From positions 1-64,000 of the forward strand of contig UQUS01000006.1 of the NCBI GenBank assembly GCA_900544335.1: DNA of 64,000 nucleotides. Reading direction: 5' to 3'. The first letter of the stretch is position 1; each line of letters begins with the position of its first letter. Source of the stretch: an uncultured Sutterella sp. (lineage in GTDB: Bacteria; Pseudomonadota; Gammaproteobacteria; Burkholderiales; Burkholderiaceae_F). Below are positions 43,774 through 53,026 of this stretch, in pieces. The notes beneath the pieces are model-generated. The model made no database searches. It saw only the letters and a program-made list of their open reading frames with translations, and was not told the origin of the DNA. The translations under genes and the position numbers were made by a program.

Positions 43774-44517
43774 TTAGGACGCGTCACTCGATTCGGGATC
43801 GTCGGGAATAAAGACGTACCCGAGTCCCCAAACCGTCTGCAGATACCGGGGCTTGGAGGGATCGATCTCAATTAACTTACGCAAGCGACTGACTTGAACA
43901 TCAAGCGACCTATCGAAAGCCTCATACTCGCGACCGCGTGCCATTTCCATGAGTTTTTCACGCGAAAGCGGCACTCTCGGATGACGCGCAAAGGCTTTCA
44001 TCACCGAAAATTCGCCGGTCGTCAGGGTCACGGCCTTTCCGTCCTTGCGAAGTTCGCGGCGGCCTAAATCCAGTTCGAAATGACCGAAGCGTACGGTCTC
44101 GTTTTCTTTCGTAGGCGCTCCGGGTTGATCGGCCTCGGGACGACGACGCAAAACGGCGTGAAGACGCGCTAAAAGTTCGCGCGGATTAAAGGGCTTGGGT
44201 AAATAATCATCTGCCCCGAGCTCAAGACCGACGATGCGGTCGACATCCTCGCCGCGAGCCGTGAGCATAATAATCGGCGTCGTATCCTTAGCCGCACGTA
44301 AACGGCGCAAGATCTGCAAGCCGTCTTCGCCCGGCATCATCAAATCCAAAATCAGAGCATCGAACCGCTCGCGCATCCAAATACGATTCATGCTCTGTCC
44401 GCCGTCGGCAACCGTGACGGAAAAATCATTTTCACCCAAATACCGGCGAAGTAAATCGCGCAGACGCGGGTCATCATCAACAACCAGAACCTTCGGATTA
44501 CGGGGTAAATCGGTCAT
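43774..44517 (-). CDS. ompR: OmpR-type response regulator
   Basis: The 247-residue protein has a receiver domain (VDDDPRLRDLLRR; phospho-acceptor Asp in ALILDLMMPGEDG; TARGEDVDRI; DYLPKPFNPRELLAR) and a C-terminal winged helix (about residues 145-240, with RSLDVQVSRLRKLIE and RYLQTVWGLGYVF). GGAGA precedes ATG 44517. Two GTTACA copies lie about 75-95 bp upstream (44594 and 44607, 13 bp apart) and could be self-binding sites. Confidence 0.9.
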   Translation of the reverse strand: MTDLPRNPKVLVVDDDPRLRDLLRRYLGENDFSVTVADGGQSMNRIWMRERFDALILDLMMPGEDGLQILRRLRAAKDTTPIIMLTARGEDVDRIVGLELGADDYLPKPFNPRELLARLHAVLRRRPEADQPGAPTKENETVRFGHFELDLGRRELRKDGKAVTLTTGEFSVMKAFARHPRVPLSREKLMEMARGREYEAFDRSLDVQVSRLRKLIEIDPSKPRYLQTVWGLGYVFIPDDPESSDAS

Positions 44518-44733
44518 GTGTGTTTGTCTCCAAAAAAAGGAAACGAATACGTTTCGGTTAGGATTGTGCCGAGATTTTCAAGCGGCTTGCTCTGTTACAA
44601 ATTCTAGTTACAATTTTTTCAAACGAGGAGCCCCTTTTTCAATTTCCTTCTCCTAAACTTGCCTCGTGTTGATTGTCGTTGAGGACGCGAGACCTCCTGC
44701 TCCTTGCGACGCGGAGTTCTTTACATAGTAACT

Positions 44734-45198
44734 ATGAAATCGATTCTGTGTAAATTCCTTCTGGCCGGGCAATTGGCGCTTATCGGAAACATGTGCGCGG
44801 CGCAGCCGGAGCTATTTATCTTTAACGACGAGCCCGTGACAGATTCCCGAAATTACTTTTGGGATCAAATGAACGTTGTCGAGCGCGCCGCCCTGTGGCC
44901 GGTTTTAACACAGGAACAACGCCTGACGCACTGGCGCTTTATGAATAAGTCCGAACGCAATGCGCTTCGCAATACGCTACGCCCGTACGGCGGCTTTAAA
45001 TTGCATTTGCAATACACGGGACACCGCCTGACACAAACCGGTTCGATTGACGAGATGCTTCAGATGACGCAAGAGCAGCTTTCGCTCCTACGGCGTCAGG
45101 TGCACCGCGTCTCCGTGGAACTTCGGGACGGCATTCCCTTTGAGTGCTCCGACCCGCGCAACTGTTCGAGTAGCCTGATACGCTTTATCGACGATTGA
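44734..45198 (+). CDS. exported DUF3106-like small protein
   Basis: From ATG 44734 the 154-residue product has a signal peptide ending near residue 24 (MCAAQ) and a helical body with the W..L..EQR...W.FM...ER pattern (AALWPVLTQEQRLTHWRFMNKSERN) of DUF3106-type periplasmic proteins. Two cysteines near the C-terminus (CSDPRNC) may form a disulfide. A TTG 10 codons upstream is a possible but less likely start. The function is unknown. It is divergent from ompR-envZ and could be a target of that pair (inference from position). Confidence 0.6.
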   Translation: MKSILCKFLLAGQLALIGNMCAAQPELFIFNDEPVTDSRNYFWDQMNVVERAALWPVLTQEQRLTHWRFMNKSERNALRNTLRPYGGFKLHLQYTGHRLTQTGSIDEMLQMTQEQLSLLRRQVHRVSVELRDGIPFECSDPRNCSSSLIRFIDD

Positions 45199-45202
45199 GA
45201 CT

Positions 45203-45230
45203 AAAAAGCGGCGCCGTAGCGCCGCTTTTT
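45203..45230. terminator. bidirectional terminator
   Basis: AAAAAGCGGCGC (45203-45214) and GCGCCGCTTTTT (45219-45230) are a perfect 12-bp palindromic pair with a 4-nt loop, ending in T5 on both strands, between two convergent genes. Confidence 0.9.
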
Positions 45231-45232
45231 CG

Positions 45233-47968
45233 TTACGGAGCAGAGAAATCCGTCCCCGCCTTTTTAGCCTTCGCTAAGTCTCCGGCTAAAGCAAACGTAA
45301 TCCCGTCGGCTTTGAGCATCTTACGCAGCGCGGCATTAACTGCGTTAACGTCCAAAGCGCGCAACCTATTCTCATAGCGTTTGCTTTCGGTAAAATCCGT
45401 GCCCGTGTCCAAGAACGTAATCCAACTGCGTGCTAAGTGCGCATCCTGCGCTCGATTGACCGCACGCGACTGCAAGAGACCCTCAACAGCTTCGCTCACT
45501 TCTTTTTTCGTAAAGCCCTTTTCCAGCGCCTTGGTAATTTCATCGCGCATGGACTTTTCAGCCTTCGCGAGGTTTTGCGGCGCCACGATGGCGTAGGCAA
45601 TCCAGGCCGCACGATTGCCGTATCCGGGAAGCAGAATCTGGCTATAAACGCTGTAGCTTAAGCCTTCCTTTTGACGTAACCGCTCCATCAAGCGACTGGA
45701 AAGCGAAGTGCCGCCTCCGAGAATCCAGTTAGCTACTTCCATGGCAGGCGCATCTTCATCACGGAAATTTCCGGGAAAATCTATACGCGCAAAGACGGCG
45801 GCATTTTCTTTTTGCGGCGTATCGATGACAAAGCGAGCAGCCGGAACCGGCTTAAATTGCGGGAAATACCGTTCATAGGCGTTTTCTTTGCCGACGGATT
45901 TTTTCATCCCGATCGTTTTTTCCAGAATCGCCCGAACGGCCTTGGCATCAAAATCCCCGATGACGGCAACGGCGCCGTGTTCGGTGGAAAAGACATTTCG
46001 GTACCAGTCATAGCACGCTTTTCGGTCGATTGTTTTCAGCGAATCGATGATTTCCTCGGTCGTGAGCGTGTTTCTCGGATCCCCGTCCGGATACAAGCGG
46101 AAGTGGCGCACCAGAGCATCGCGTCCGAGCGTCATCGGATTGTCGCTCTTGGCGGCAAGAGCCGTCGCATACTGCCGGGCATATTGCTTGACTTCTTTTT
46201 CAGGGAACGTACTGGTTGTAAGTAGCTTACCCATGAGAGAGAGCGTCTCTGGGAGCGTCTCGTGCGTACAGGTAAAGGAAAACACATCGCCCTGAACTTT
46301 AAGTTCCGTAAGGCGGTCGGCAATAGCGTTTTTATCCAGGCCCTCGGCTCCGCGCGTCAGCAAGGCTTCGAGCATACCGGCCACAACGGATTTTCCTTGA
46401 GCGGCTTTTAAATTGCCGTACTGAAATGAGGCAATGACAGTGACTGTTTTTCCGCGGGTTTTCTTCGGAAGCAAGGCAACAGCAACGTCGCCGACTTGAA
46501 AGCGCTCCGTACGGCGCATGATGTTTTCTTGGCTGACGTCAAAGGCCTCTCCCGTGTCGCCTGCCTCGGAAAAGTGAGCTCCCGAAAGCACGTCGGCTAA
46601 AGCCGGGGTCGTCATCTCCGGCGCTCTTTGCGGTTTGTCATCGGGAATAAACTCCCCGACAACGCGGTTATCACGCACAAAATACGTTTGCGCGGCGCGA
46701 TTGACAGCCTCTTGCGTGAGCTTGGCATTCTTGTCGCGATTGACAAAGAAAAGTCGCCAATCGCCCAAGGAAATGTAATCGGAAAGATCGACGGCAAAGG
46801 CTTCCGGGTCACTCAGGGTCCTTTCAAAGGCCGTCTCCGTATCGGCCGTCGTCACTTTCAACTCCTGCGCCGTCACGCCCTTTTTCTGAAAGCCTTTTTC
46901 GATGGCTTCGATCATGGTCGTACGCACGGGCTCGAGCGCTTCGCCCTTTTTAACCATCGCACCGAAAAGTACGAACCCAGGGCACTTTCCCGGCAGGTGC
47001 CAGCCGAAAACCTGACTGGCAAGACCGGTTTCCACCAGGGCCTTATACAAACGCCCGCGAGGCGCATCGGAAAGAATCTGTACGGCTGCATCCACACTCA
47101 TACTCTCATCGCTTAGGCCCGAGGGAACGCGATAGCCCACGGCCACAAGTTGCATCTCACCGGGCCGTCGAATCTGGAAATACCGCGGACCGTCAGCCAC
47201 GGGTTCGACCGTCCATTCGTGCGGCAGCGTGCGCGTCGGTTTGGCAATTTTTCCGAAGGACTCCTCAATCCAACGCAACACCTTCTTGGTGTCAAAACTT
47301 CCCGAGACGGTTAAAACCGCATTGTCGGGCTGATACCACTTGCGATAAAAAGCCTGCAGATTCTCGATAGGAACGTTTTCGATGTCGCTTCGAGCACCGA
47401 TTGTCGAGCGCCCGTAGGAATGCCAGTCGAAAAGAACCGACTGCATGCGTTTTAGCATGACGCTCACGGGTTTGTTTTCCCCCATCTCGTATTCGTTGCG
47501 GACGACGGTCATTTCGGTTTCAAGGTCATTCTTGGCGATATTGGAATTGACCATGGCATCGGCACTCCAGGCCAGAGCCCAACGCATGTTGTCGTCGTTT
47601 GCTGTAAAACTGACGAAAAAGTTCGTTCTATCCAGCCACGTCGAGCCGTTCATGCGAAAACCGCGACGCGCAAATTCTTTATCCGGGTCGGGAAAGTTGC
47701 GACTTCCCTTAAAGAGCAAATGCTCCAAAAGATGGGCCATGCCGGTCTCGCCGTAGTTTTCGTGGCGAGAACCGACTAGGTACGTCGTATTGACCGTTGC
47801 CGTCGGCTTACTGCGGTCCTCGAACAAAACAACCTTCAAACCGTTTGAAAGAACATACTCGGAAATGCCCTCGACCGTGTGCACGGGTTTGAGCCCGGAA
47901 GCACCCGCTCCGAGCGTAGCAACAGAAACGACCGTCATGATGAAAACTTTGATAAATTGAAAGACCAT
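45233..47968 (-). CDS. periplasmic M16 (pitrilysin-family) zinc peptidase
   Basis: The protein of about 911 residues is a fused two-lobe M16 peptidase. The N-terminal lobe carries the inverted zinc motif HLLEH (residues 79-83 from ATG 47968) and downstream acidic ligands in ETEMTVVRNEYE. The C-terminal lobe repeats the fold without a zinc motif (a second M16_C region near RLRQKEGLSYSVY). A signal peptide spans residues 1-24. A GTG at 47989 would add 7 residues. Family members (PqqL, YmxG, bacterial zinc proteases) degrade unstructured peptides; the substrate here is unknown. Confidence 0.88.
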   Translation of the reverse strand: MVFQFIKVFIMTVVSVATLGAGASGLKPVHTVEGISEYVLSNGLKVVLFEDRSKPTATVNTTYLVGSRHENYGETGMAHLLEHLLFKGSRNFPDPDKEFARRGFRMNGSTWLDRTNFFVSFTANDDNMRWALAWSADAMVNSNIAKNDLETEMTVVRNEYEMGENKPVSVMLKRMQSVLFDWHSYGRSTIGARSDIENVPIENLQAFYRKWYQPDNAVLTVSGSFDTKKVLRWIEESFGKIAKPTRTLPHEWTVEPVADGPRYFQIRRPGEMQLVAVGYRVPSGLSDESMSVDAAVQILSDAPRGRLYKALVETGLASQVFGWHLPGKCPGFVLFGAMVKKGEALEPVRTTMIEAIEKGFQKKGVTAQELKVTTADTETAFERTLSDPEAFAVDLSDYISLGDWRLFFVNRDKNAKLTQEAVNRAAQTYFVRDNRVVGEFIPDDKPQRAPEMTTPALADVLSGAHFSEAGDTGEAFDVSQENIMRRTERFQVGDVAVALLPKKTRGKTVTVIASFQYGNLKAAQGKSVVAGMLEALLTRGAEGLDKNAIADRLTELKVQGDVFSFTCTHETLPETLSLMGKLLTTSTFPEKEVKQYARQYATALAAKSDNPMTLGRDALVRHFRLYPDGDPRNTLTTEEIIDSLKTIDRKACYDWYRNVFSTEHGAVAVIGDFDAKAVRAILEKTIGMKKSVGKENAYERYFPQFKPVPAARFVIDTPQKENAAVFARIDFPGNFRDEDAPAMEVANWILGGGTSLSSRLMERLRQKEGLSYSVYSQILLPGYGNRAAWIAYAIVAPQNLAKAEKSMRDEITKALEKGFTKKEVSEAVEGLLQSRAVNRAQDAHLARSWITFLDTGTDFTESKRYENRLRALDVNAVNAALRKMLKADGITFALAGDLAKAKKAGTDFSAP

Positions 47969-48011
47969 AGGGACAAGCGATGAATCCACCGACTCTTCGT
48001 GAAAACGTTTG

Positions 48012-48038
48012 CATATATTAAACTAACGCGATTGTCAG
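48012..48038 (-). promoter_or_regulatory. putative promoter of the M16 peptidase
   Basis: On the minus strand CTGACA (48038-48033) and TATATG (48017-48012) are 15 bp apart, 44 bp before the start. Spacing is short, so support is modest. Confidence 0.3.
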
Positions 48039-48075
48039 GCGCTTTGTCTAACCATTTTTAACAAATCATCCCATT

Positions 48076-48714
48076 GTGAAACTTCTATTCGACCTTTTCC
48101 CCGTCATTTTGTTCTTCGCATCGTTTAAATTCGCCGGTGCAAATCCGCAGGCGTGTGCCGATGCCTTGAATGCGTTTCTTCCGGGCGCGTTCGACGTCGC
48201 ACAAGCCCCGATTCTGACCGCAACGACGGTGGCGATTGTCGCTTCCTTGGTGCAGGTGCTTGCCGTCTTTTTGAAAGGGAAAAAGCCCGAGCCCATGCTC
48301 TGGATTTCGCTTGGTGTCATTCTCGTATTCGGAACTCTGACGATTGCTCTTCATAACGAGATGTTTATTAAGTGGAAGCCGACCATTTTGTATTGGATCT
48401 TCGGAGCGATTTTGTTGTACGGAATCGCGACGGGCAAAAATTTCATGACGATGCTCCTTAAAAAGCAATTGGCCCTACCGAAAGAATGTTGGGATGCCAC
48501 GCAAAAAATCTGGTGCGTCTTTTTTGCCCTCGTCGGTCTCGTGAATTTGGCGGTCGCCTATCTGTGCTCGACGGACACCTGGGTAAACTTTAAAATGTTC
48601 GGGTTACTCGGTATTACGTTTGTCTTTACTTTGGGATTCGGTATTTGGATGAGCAAACACCTCCCGGAGGAAAAGGAAAAAGTTTCTGGTAGTAATCATC
48701 ATGAAAACGCTTAA
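48076..48714 (+). CDS. yciB: inner-membrane protein YciB (septation protein A family)
   Basis: The 212-residue membrane protein begins MKLLFDLFPVILFFASFKFA, the family hallmark, and has about five helices with the LHNEMFIKWKPTILYW region. YciB links envelope synthesis and cell division proteins in E. coli. It starts at GTG 48076 with no strong ribosome binding site and overlaps the next gene by 14 bp. The C-terminal tail is basic and polar (KEKVSGSNHHENA). Confidence 0.93.
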   Translation: MKLLFDLFPVILFFASFKFAGANPQACADALNAFLPGAFDVAQAPILTATTVAIVASLVQVLAVFLKGKKPEPMLWISLGVILVFGTLTIALHNEMFIKWKPTILYWIFGAILLYGIATGKNFMTMLLKKQLALPKECWDATQKIWCVFFALVGLVNLAVAYLCSTDTWVNFKMFGLLGITFVFTLGFGIWMSKHLPEEKEKVSGSNHHENA

Positions 48715-49522
48715 GACTGCTCTTCTTTCCGGCGCTTTGTGCGCACTTAGCTTGAGTGCCCTCGCCTCGGTGCAACCTTTTCAAGTCAACGGAACGACGG
48801 TCACGAAAGCCGCTCAAGACGAACTCATTGCCGCTTTTGTCAAGCGCGGAGTCTCCCACGACGAACAGTTAGAAAAGCGCGTGCGCTACATGCTCGTTCG
48901 GGATACGGCTTTGGTGCAACAAGCCAAAAAGGCGCGCCTTGAAAAGCGTAAAGACGTGCAGCAGGAGATCCGCAAAGCACGTGATGCCGTTTTGGTTCGC
49001 GCTTTAATTGCCGACTGGATTGAAAAGAATCCGGTAAGCGAGCAAGACATTCACGCGCTTTACGAAAAAGAAAAGGCTGCATGGGGTCCGGAAGAAGTGC
49101 TCGTTCGCCACATTCTCGTGCGTGATGAAGAGCAAGCCCAAGGACTTCTCAAACGCATTCACAGCGGGGAAAAATTCGATGCGCTGGCACGAGAATATTC
49201 CATCGATACCGCACAAAACAAAAATGCCGGAGGTCTAATTGAATGGACTTCGCCCGCTGTCTTTGATACCGATTTTGCCCAAAGCTTTAAGACACTGAAA
49301 CCGGGAAAGATTACCTCAAATCCCGTTAAATCTCGTTTAGGTTGGCACATCATCAAACTCGAAGGGCGTCGCGAGGCGCAGCGCTGGGCCAATTTCGAAG
49401 CGGTTCGCCCCCAGTTAAAGCAACTGCTGCAACAACAAAAGATTCAGACGTTCATCGATTCGGTTGTCAATAAAGCTCGCGTGACCGACGTGCAACCTGC
49501 GAAAGCACAACAGACCAAGTAA
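48701..49522 (+). CDS. PpiC-type (parvulin) peptidyl-prolyl isomerase, periplasmic
   Basis: The product assists folding of exported proteins by proline isomerisation. The 273-residue protein has a signal peptide (to about residue 22, ALA), a helical SurA-like N-terminal part and a parvulin domain (about residues 130-225: EVLVRHILVRDEEQAQGLL, SIDTAQNKNAGGLIEW, SRLGWHIIKL). It overlaps yciB; the yciB-ppi association is typical of betaproteobacteria. The Gln-rich C-terminus is probably flexible. Confidence 0.9.
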   Translation: MKTLKTALLSGALCALSLSALASVQPFQVNGTTVTKAAQDELIAAFVKRGVSHDEQLEKRVRYMLVRDTALVQQAKKARLEKRKDVQQEIRKARDAVLVRALIADWIEKNPVSEQDIHALYEKEKAAWGPEEVLVRHILVRDEEQAQGLLKRIHSGEKFDALAREYSIDTAQNKNAGGLIEWTSPAVFDTDFAQSFKTLKPGKITSNPVKSRLGWHIIKLEGRREAQRWANFEAVRPQLKQLLQQQKIQTFIDSVVNKARVTDVQPAKAQQTK

Positions 49523-49534
49523 CCCTCCTTACGC

Positions 49535-52500
49535 ATGTCCGAATCGTTTTTTTCCGGGGTTCTGTCCCCGGACTTTTCTCTTGTTAAGGCAGGTGAGCGC
49601 CGCTCTTTGACGCCCGCCTCCGGGGCCAGTCGGGCAGCCGCTCTGGCGGCTCTTTTTGAAAAAGCTCGGGAAACACACCGCCCGATGACGGTCATTTGTG
49701 CCGATGCTTCCGAGGCCGCCCGCCTAAGTGATGAGCTTTCTTGGCTTAAACCCGAAGCGCGCATCGGCATGCTCCCGGACTGGGAAACGCTCCCGTACGA
49801 CACGATGAGTCCGCACGAAACCCTCGTGAGCGAGCGACTCGAAACACTGTGGAAACTCACTAATAACGAGAAAGGTCAGTTTCTCGACGTTTTGTTTGCC
49901 TCGGCCTGCTGTGCCGCTTTTCGCTTATCTCCGCGCTCGTACGTGCTTTCCAACACCTTCTTTTACAAGGTCGGACAGAAAGTTAACCTTGAGAGTCTGA
50001 AACACACCTTGGTTCAAAGCGGCTACAGCCGCGTCGACCAGGTCTACGGAGCCGGAGAATTCTCGGTACGCGGCAGCATCGTCGATATTTTCCCGATGGG
50101 AGAAGTCACCCCGTTTCGTTTGGATTTATTTGATGACGAAATCGAATCGATTCGCATGTTCGATCCGGACAGCCAACGCTCCGGGAATCCGACCGATGCG
50201 ATTCGTATCCTGCCGGGTCATGAATTTCCCATGGACGAGGCTTCGCTCAATACCTTCCGGACCAATTGGCGTAAGACCTTCGAAGGCGACCCGACGCGCT
50301 CGGTTGTCTATAACGACACCTTCAAATCCATTGCGAGCGCCGGCATCGAGTACTACCTGCCGCTTTTCTTTGAAGCGACCGAAACGCTTGCCGATTATCT
50401 GCCGCCCGAGTCGCTGATTGTGACCGTCGGGGATGTCGAGCAAGCCGTAAGCGCTTTTTTAAAAGAAACCGAAGAGCGCTACACGTTCCTGCAGCACGAT
50501 GCCGAACGCCCGGCACTTGCTCCCAAGGCGCTCCTTTTAACGGCACCCGACCTATTTACAAGTTTTGCGCCTTTCGGGCGGTTGCGTCTTTTAGCCGCAC
50601 CCTCGGAACTGCCGGACGTGGCCTTAGAGCGCAAGGCTCAAAAGCCGCTTGCAAAACTTGAGAACTACCTGACGGTCTGCGCAATGCAAAATCGGCGCGT
50701 GCTCCTTTTGGCCTCCGGTCAAGGGCGCCTCATGCGCTTGGAAGATTTGCTGCAAAACGATTTCCGGCAAGCCGAACGCATCGAAAGCATCGCCGAGTTT
50801 TTCCACTCCACCGCTCCCGTTTGCTTAGCCCAAGCGCCGATTAGTTCCGGCTTTACCGTCAACAATCCTAAAGTCGCCTTTGTCACCGAAGGGGAAATCT
50901 ATCAACTGAAAGCCACGGGACGCATGCGGCGCCGTCGCTCGGCAGCCGATACGCTCGAAGCGACGATTCGCGACATCGGAGAGCTTGCGCCCGGAGATCC
51001 GGTCGTGCATGCCGAACACGGCGTCGGTCGCTATGTGGGCTTGGAGACCATCGAAACCGGCGAAGGAAAAAACGAGTACCTACGGATTGACTACGACAAG
51101 GGCGCCAAGCTTTTTGTGCCTGTCTCGCAGTTACACCTGATCGGTCGATATACGGGAGCCGACCCCGACCACGCACCGATCAATTCACTCGGGCGCGGCG
51201 AATGGGAAAAAGTCAAAAAGAAAGCCGCTCAAAAGGCACACGATACGGCAGCCGAACTCTTAAATTTATATGCCGTCCGCGAGTCGCGCACCGGGTGCCG
51301 TTATGAAATCAAACGGGCCGACTATGAGGCGTTTTGCGAGGGATTTGCCTACGAAGAAACGCCCGATCAAACTCAGGCGATCAATAGCGTACTCGACGAT
51401 ATGCAAAGTGCGCGTCCCATGGACCGCCTCATTTGCGGCGATGTCGGATTCGGGAAAACGGAAGTGGCCTTGCGAGCCGCCTTTGTGGCCGCAATGAACG
51501 GCAAACAAGTGGCCGTGTTGTGTCCGACAACGCTACTTGCCGAGCAGCACGCGCGCTCGTTTACCGACCGCTTTGCCGCCTGGCCCGTGACAGTCCGAGA
51601 ACTTTCGCGTTTTCGCACGACCAAACAGGTTACGCAAGCGCTTGAAGGCATTGCCGACGGGACGGTCGACATCGTCATCGGAACCCATAAGCTTTTGGGA
51701 GAGAAAGTCCGCTTTAAGCGTTTAGGGTTGATTATCGTCGACGAAGAACACCGCTTCGGCGTGCGGCAAAAAGAGCGCTTAAAGGCCCTGAGAGCCGAAG
51801 CCGACATTCTCACGCTCACGGCAACTCCGATTCCGCGCACGTTGGCGATGAGCCTGGACGGGATCCGGGATTACTCGATTATTGCGACGGCACCCGAAAA
51901 GCGCCTTGCCATTAAGACCTTCGTGCGCCGCGAAACCGATGACCTCATCCGTCAAGCGGTGTTGCGAGAACTGAAACGCGGCGGACAAGTCTACTTTCTC
52001 CATAACGAAGTCGAAACGATTGAAAACCGCTTTGCACGCCTTAAAGCGTTGCTGCCGGAAGCGCGCATCGGCCTAGCACACGGGCAGATGCCCGAGCGGG
52101 ATTTGCAGGTTGCCATGCGCGCTTTTTATGAGCAGCGTTACAACGTGCTCCTTTGCTCGACCATTATCGAAAACGGCATTGATATTCCCAATGCCAATAC
52201 AATCATCATGCACCGAGCCGATAAGCTCGGCCTTGCCCAATTACATCAATTACGCGGTCGCGTGGGCCGCTCGCACCATCAGGCCTATGCGTATTTGCTG
52301 ATTCCCGGGGAAGACGCCATCACGAAAAATGCCCGCAAGCGCTTAGATGCCATCGAGCGACTCGATAATCTCGGGAGCGGCTTTTATCTATCGATGTACG
52401 ACTTGGAAATTCGCGGTGCCGGTGAGATTCTCGGCGAAGAGCAAAGCGGAGAAATCTCCAAGGTCGGTTTCGAGCTTTATACACAAATGCTCAAAGACGC

Positions 52501-53026
52501 CGTCGATGCCTTAAAGTCCGGCAAGACCCCCGCACTTGACCATCCGTTCGGGTCTCTTTCCGAAATTAATCTCCACCTAAGTGCCCTGCTTCCCGACGAC
52601 TACGTTCCCGATGTCTCAAGTCGCCTGACCTTTTACAAGCGCTTGGCTCTGGCGCGAGATATCACGGAAATCGAATCGGTAATCGATGACCTCACGGACC
52701 GATTCGGAAAACTTCCCGAACAGGCCTTAAACCTAATTGCCGTCCATCGCATGCGCATTCACTGCAAGACTTTGGGGATTCGGAAAATCGATGCCGCCGA
52801 GAGCGCCATCGTTTTTACCTTTGATGACAAGCCGCACTTTAACCCGCTTGCTTTGGTGCGCCTGTTGCAATCGCGACGGGATATGCGCATGACTGCTCCG
52901 GAAAAATTAAAGTTTACGGTTGCTACCCACGGGCGAGATGACCGTGTCCGAGCCATTCGGCTTCTCATCAATCCGCTCCTTGCCTCAAAAACCGAGTCTT
53001 CGGGCCTTTACAATACCGTCCCATGA
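49535..53026 (+). CDS. mfd: transcription-repair coupling factor
   Basis: Mfd removes RNA polymerase stalled at lesions and recruits UvrA. The 1163-residue protein has the UvrB-homology region (residues about 20-330), the RNA-polymerase-interacting domain (HAEHGVGRYVGLETIETG, about 490), Walker A CGDVGFGKTEVALRAA (about 630), DEEHRFGV, TATPIPRTLAM, the TRG/helicase motifs QLHQLRGRVGRS and a C-terminal D7 domain. Its TGA overlaps the ATG of the next gene, an unusual coupling described separately. Confidence 0.97.
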   Translation: MSESFFSGVLSPDFSLVKAGERRSLTPASGASRAAALAALFEKARETHRPMTVICADASEAARLSDELSWLKPEARIGMLPDWETLPYDTMSPHETLVSERLETLWKLTNNEKGQFLDVLFASACCAAFRLSPRSYVLSNTFFYKVGQKVNLESLKHTLVQSGYSRVDQVYGAGEFSVRGSIVDIFPMGEVTPFRLDLFDDEIESIRMFDPDSQRSGNPTDAIRILPGHEFPMDEASLNTFRTNWRKTFEGDPTRSVVYNDTFKSIASAGIEYYLPLFFEATETLADYLPPESLIVTVGDVEQAVSAFLKETEERYTFLQHDAERPALAPKALLLTAPDLFTSFAPFGRLRLLAAPSELPDVALERKAQKPLAKLENYLTVCAMQNRRVLLLASGQGRLMRLEDLLQNDFRQAERIESIAEFFHSTAPVCLAQAPISSGFTVNNPKVAFVTEGEIYQLKATGRMRRRRSAADTLEATIRDIGELAPGDPVVHAEHGVGRYVGLETIETGEGKNEYLRIDYDKGAKLFVPVSQLHLIGRYTGADPDHAPINSLGRGEWEKVKKKAAQKAHDTAAELLNLYAVRESRTGCRYEIKRADYEAFCEGFAYEETPDQTQAINSVLDDMQSARPMDRLICGDVGFGKTEVALRAAFVAAMNGKQVAVLCPTTLLAEQHARSFTDRFAAWPVTVRELSRFRTTKQVTQALEGIADGTVDIVIGTHKLLGEKVRFKRLGLIIVDEEHRFGVRQKERLKALRAEADILTLTATPIPRTLAMSLDGIRDYSIIATAPEKRLAIKTFVRRETDDLIRQAVLRELKRGGQVYFLHNEVETIENRFARLKALLPEARIGLAHGQMPERDLQVAMRAFYEQRYNVLLCSTIIENGIDIPNANTIIMHRADKLGLAQLHQLRGRVGRSHHQAYAYLLIPGEDAITKNARKRLDAIERLDNLGSGFYLSMYDLEIRGAGEILGEEQSGEISKVGFELYTQMLKDAVDALKSGKTPALDHPFGSLSEINLHLSALLPDDYVPDVSSRLTFYKRLALARDITEIESVIDDLTDRFGKLPEQALNLIAVHRMRIHCKTLGIRKIDAAESAIVFTFDDKPHFNPLALVRLLQSRRDMRMTAPEKLKFTVATHGRDDRVRAIRLLINPLLASKTESSGLYNTVP

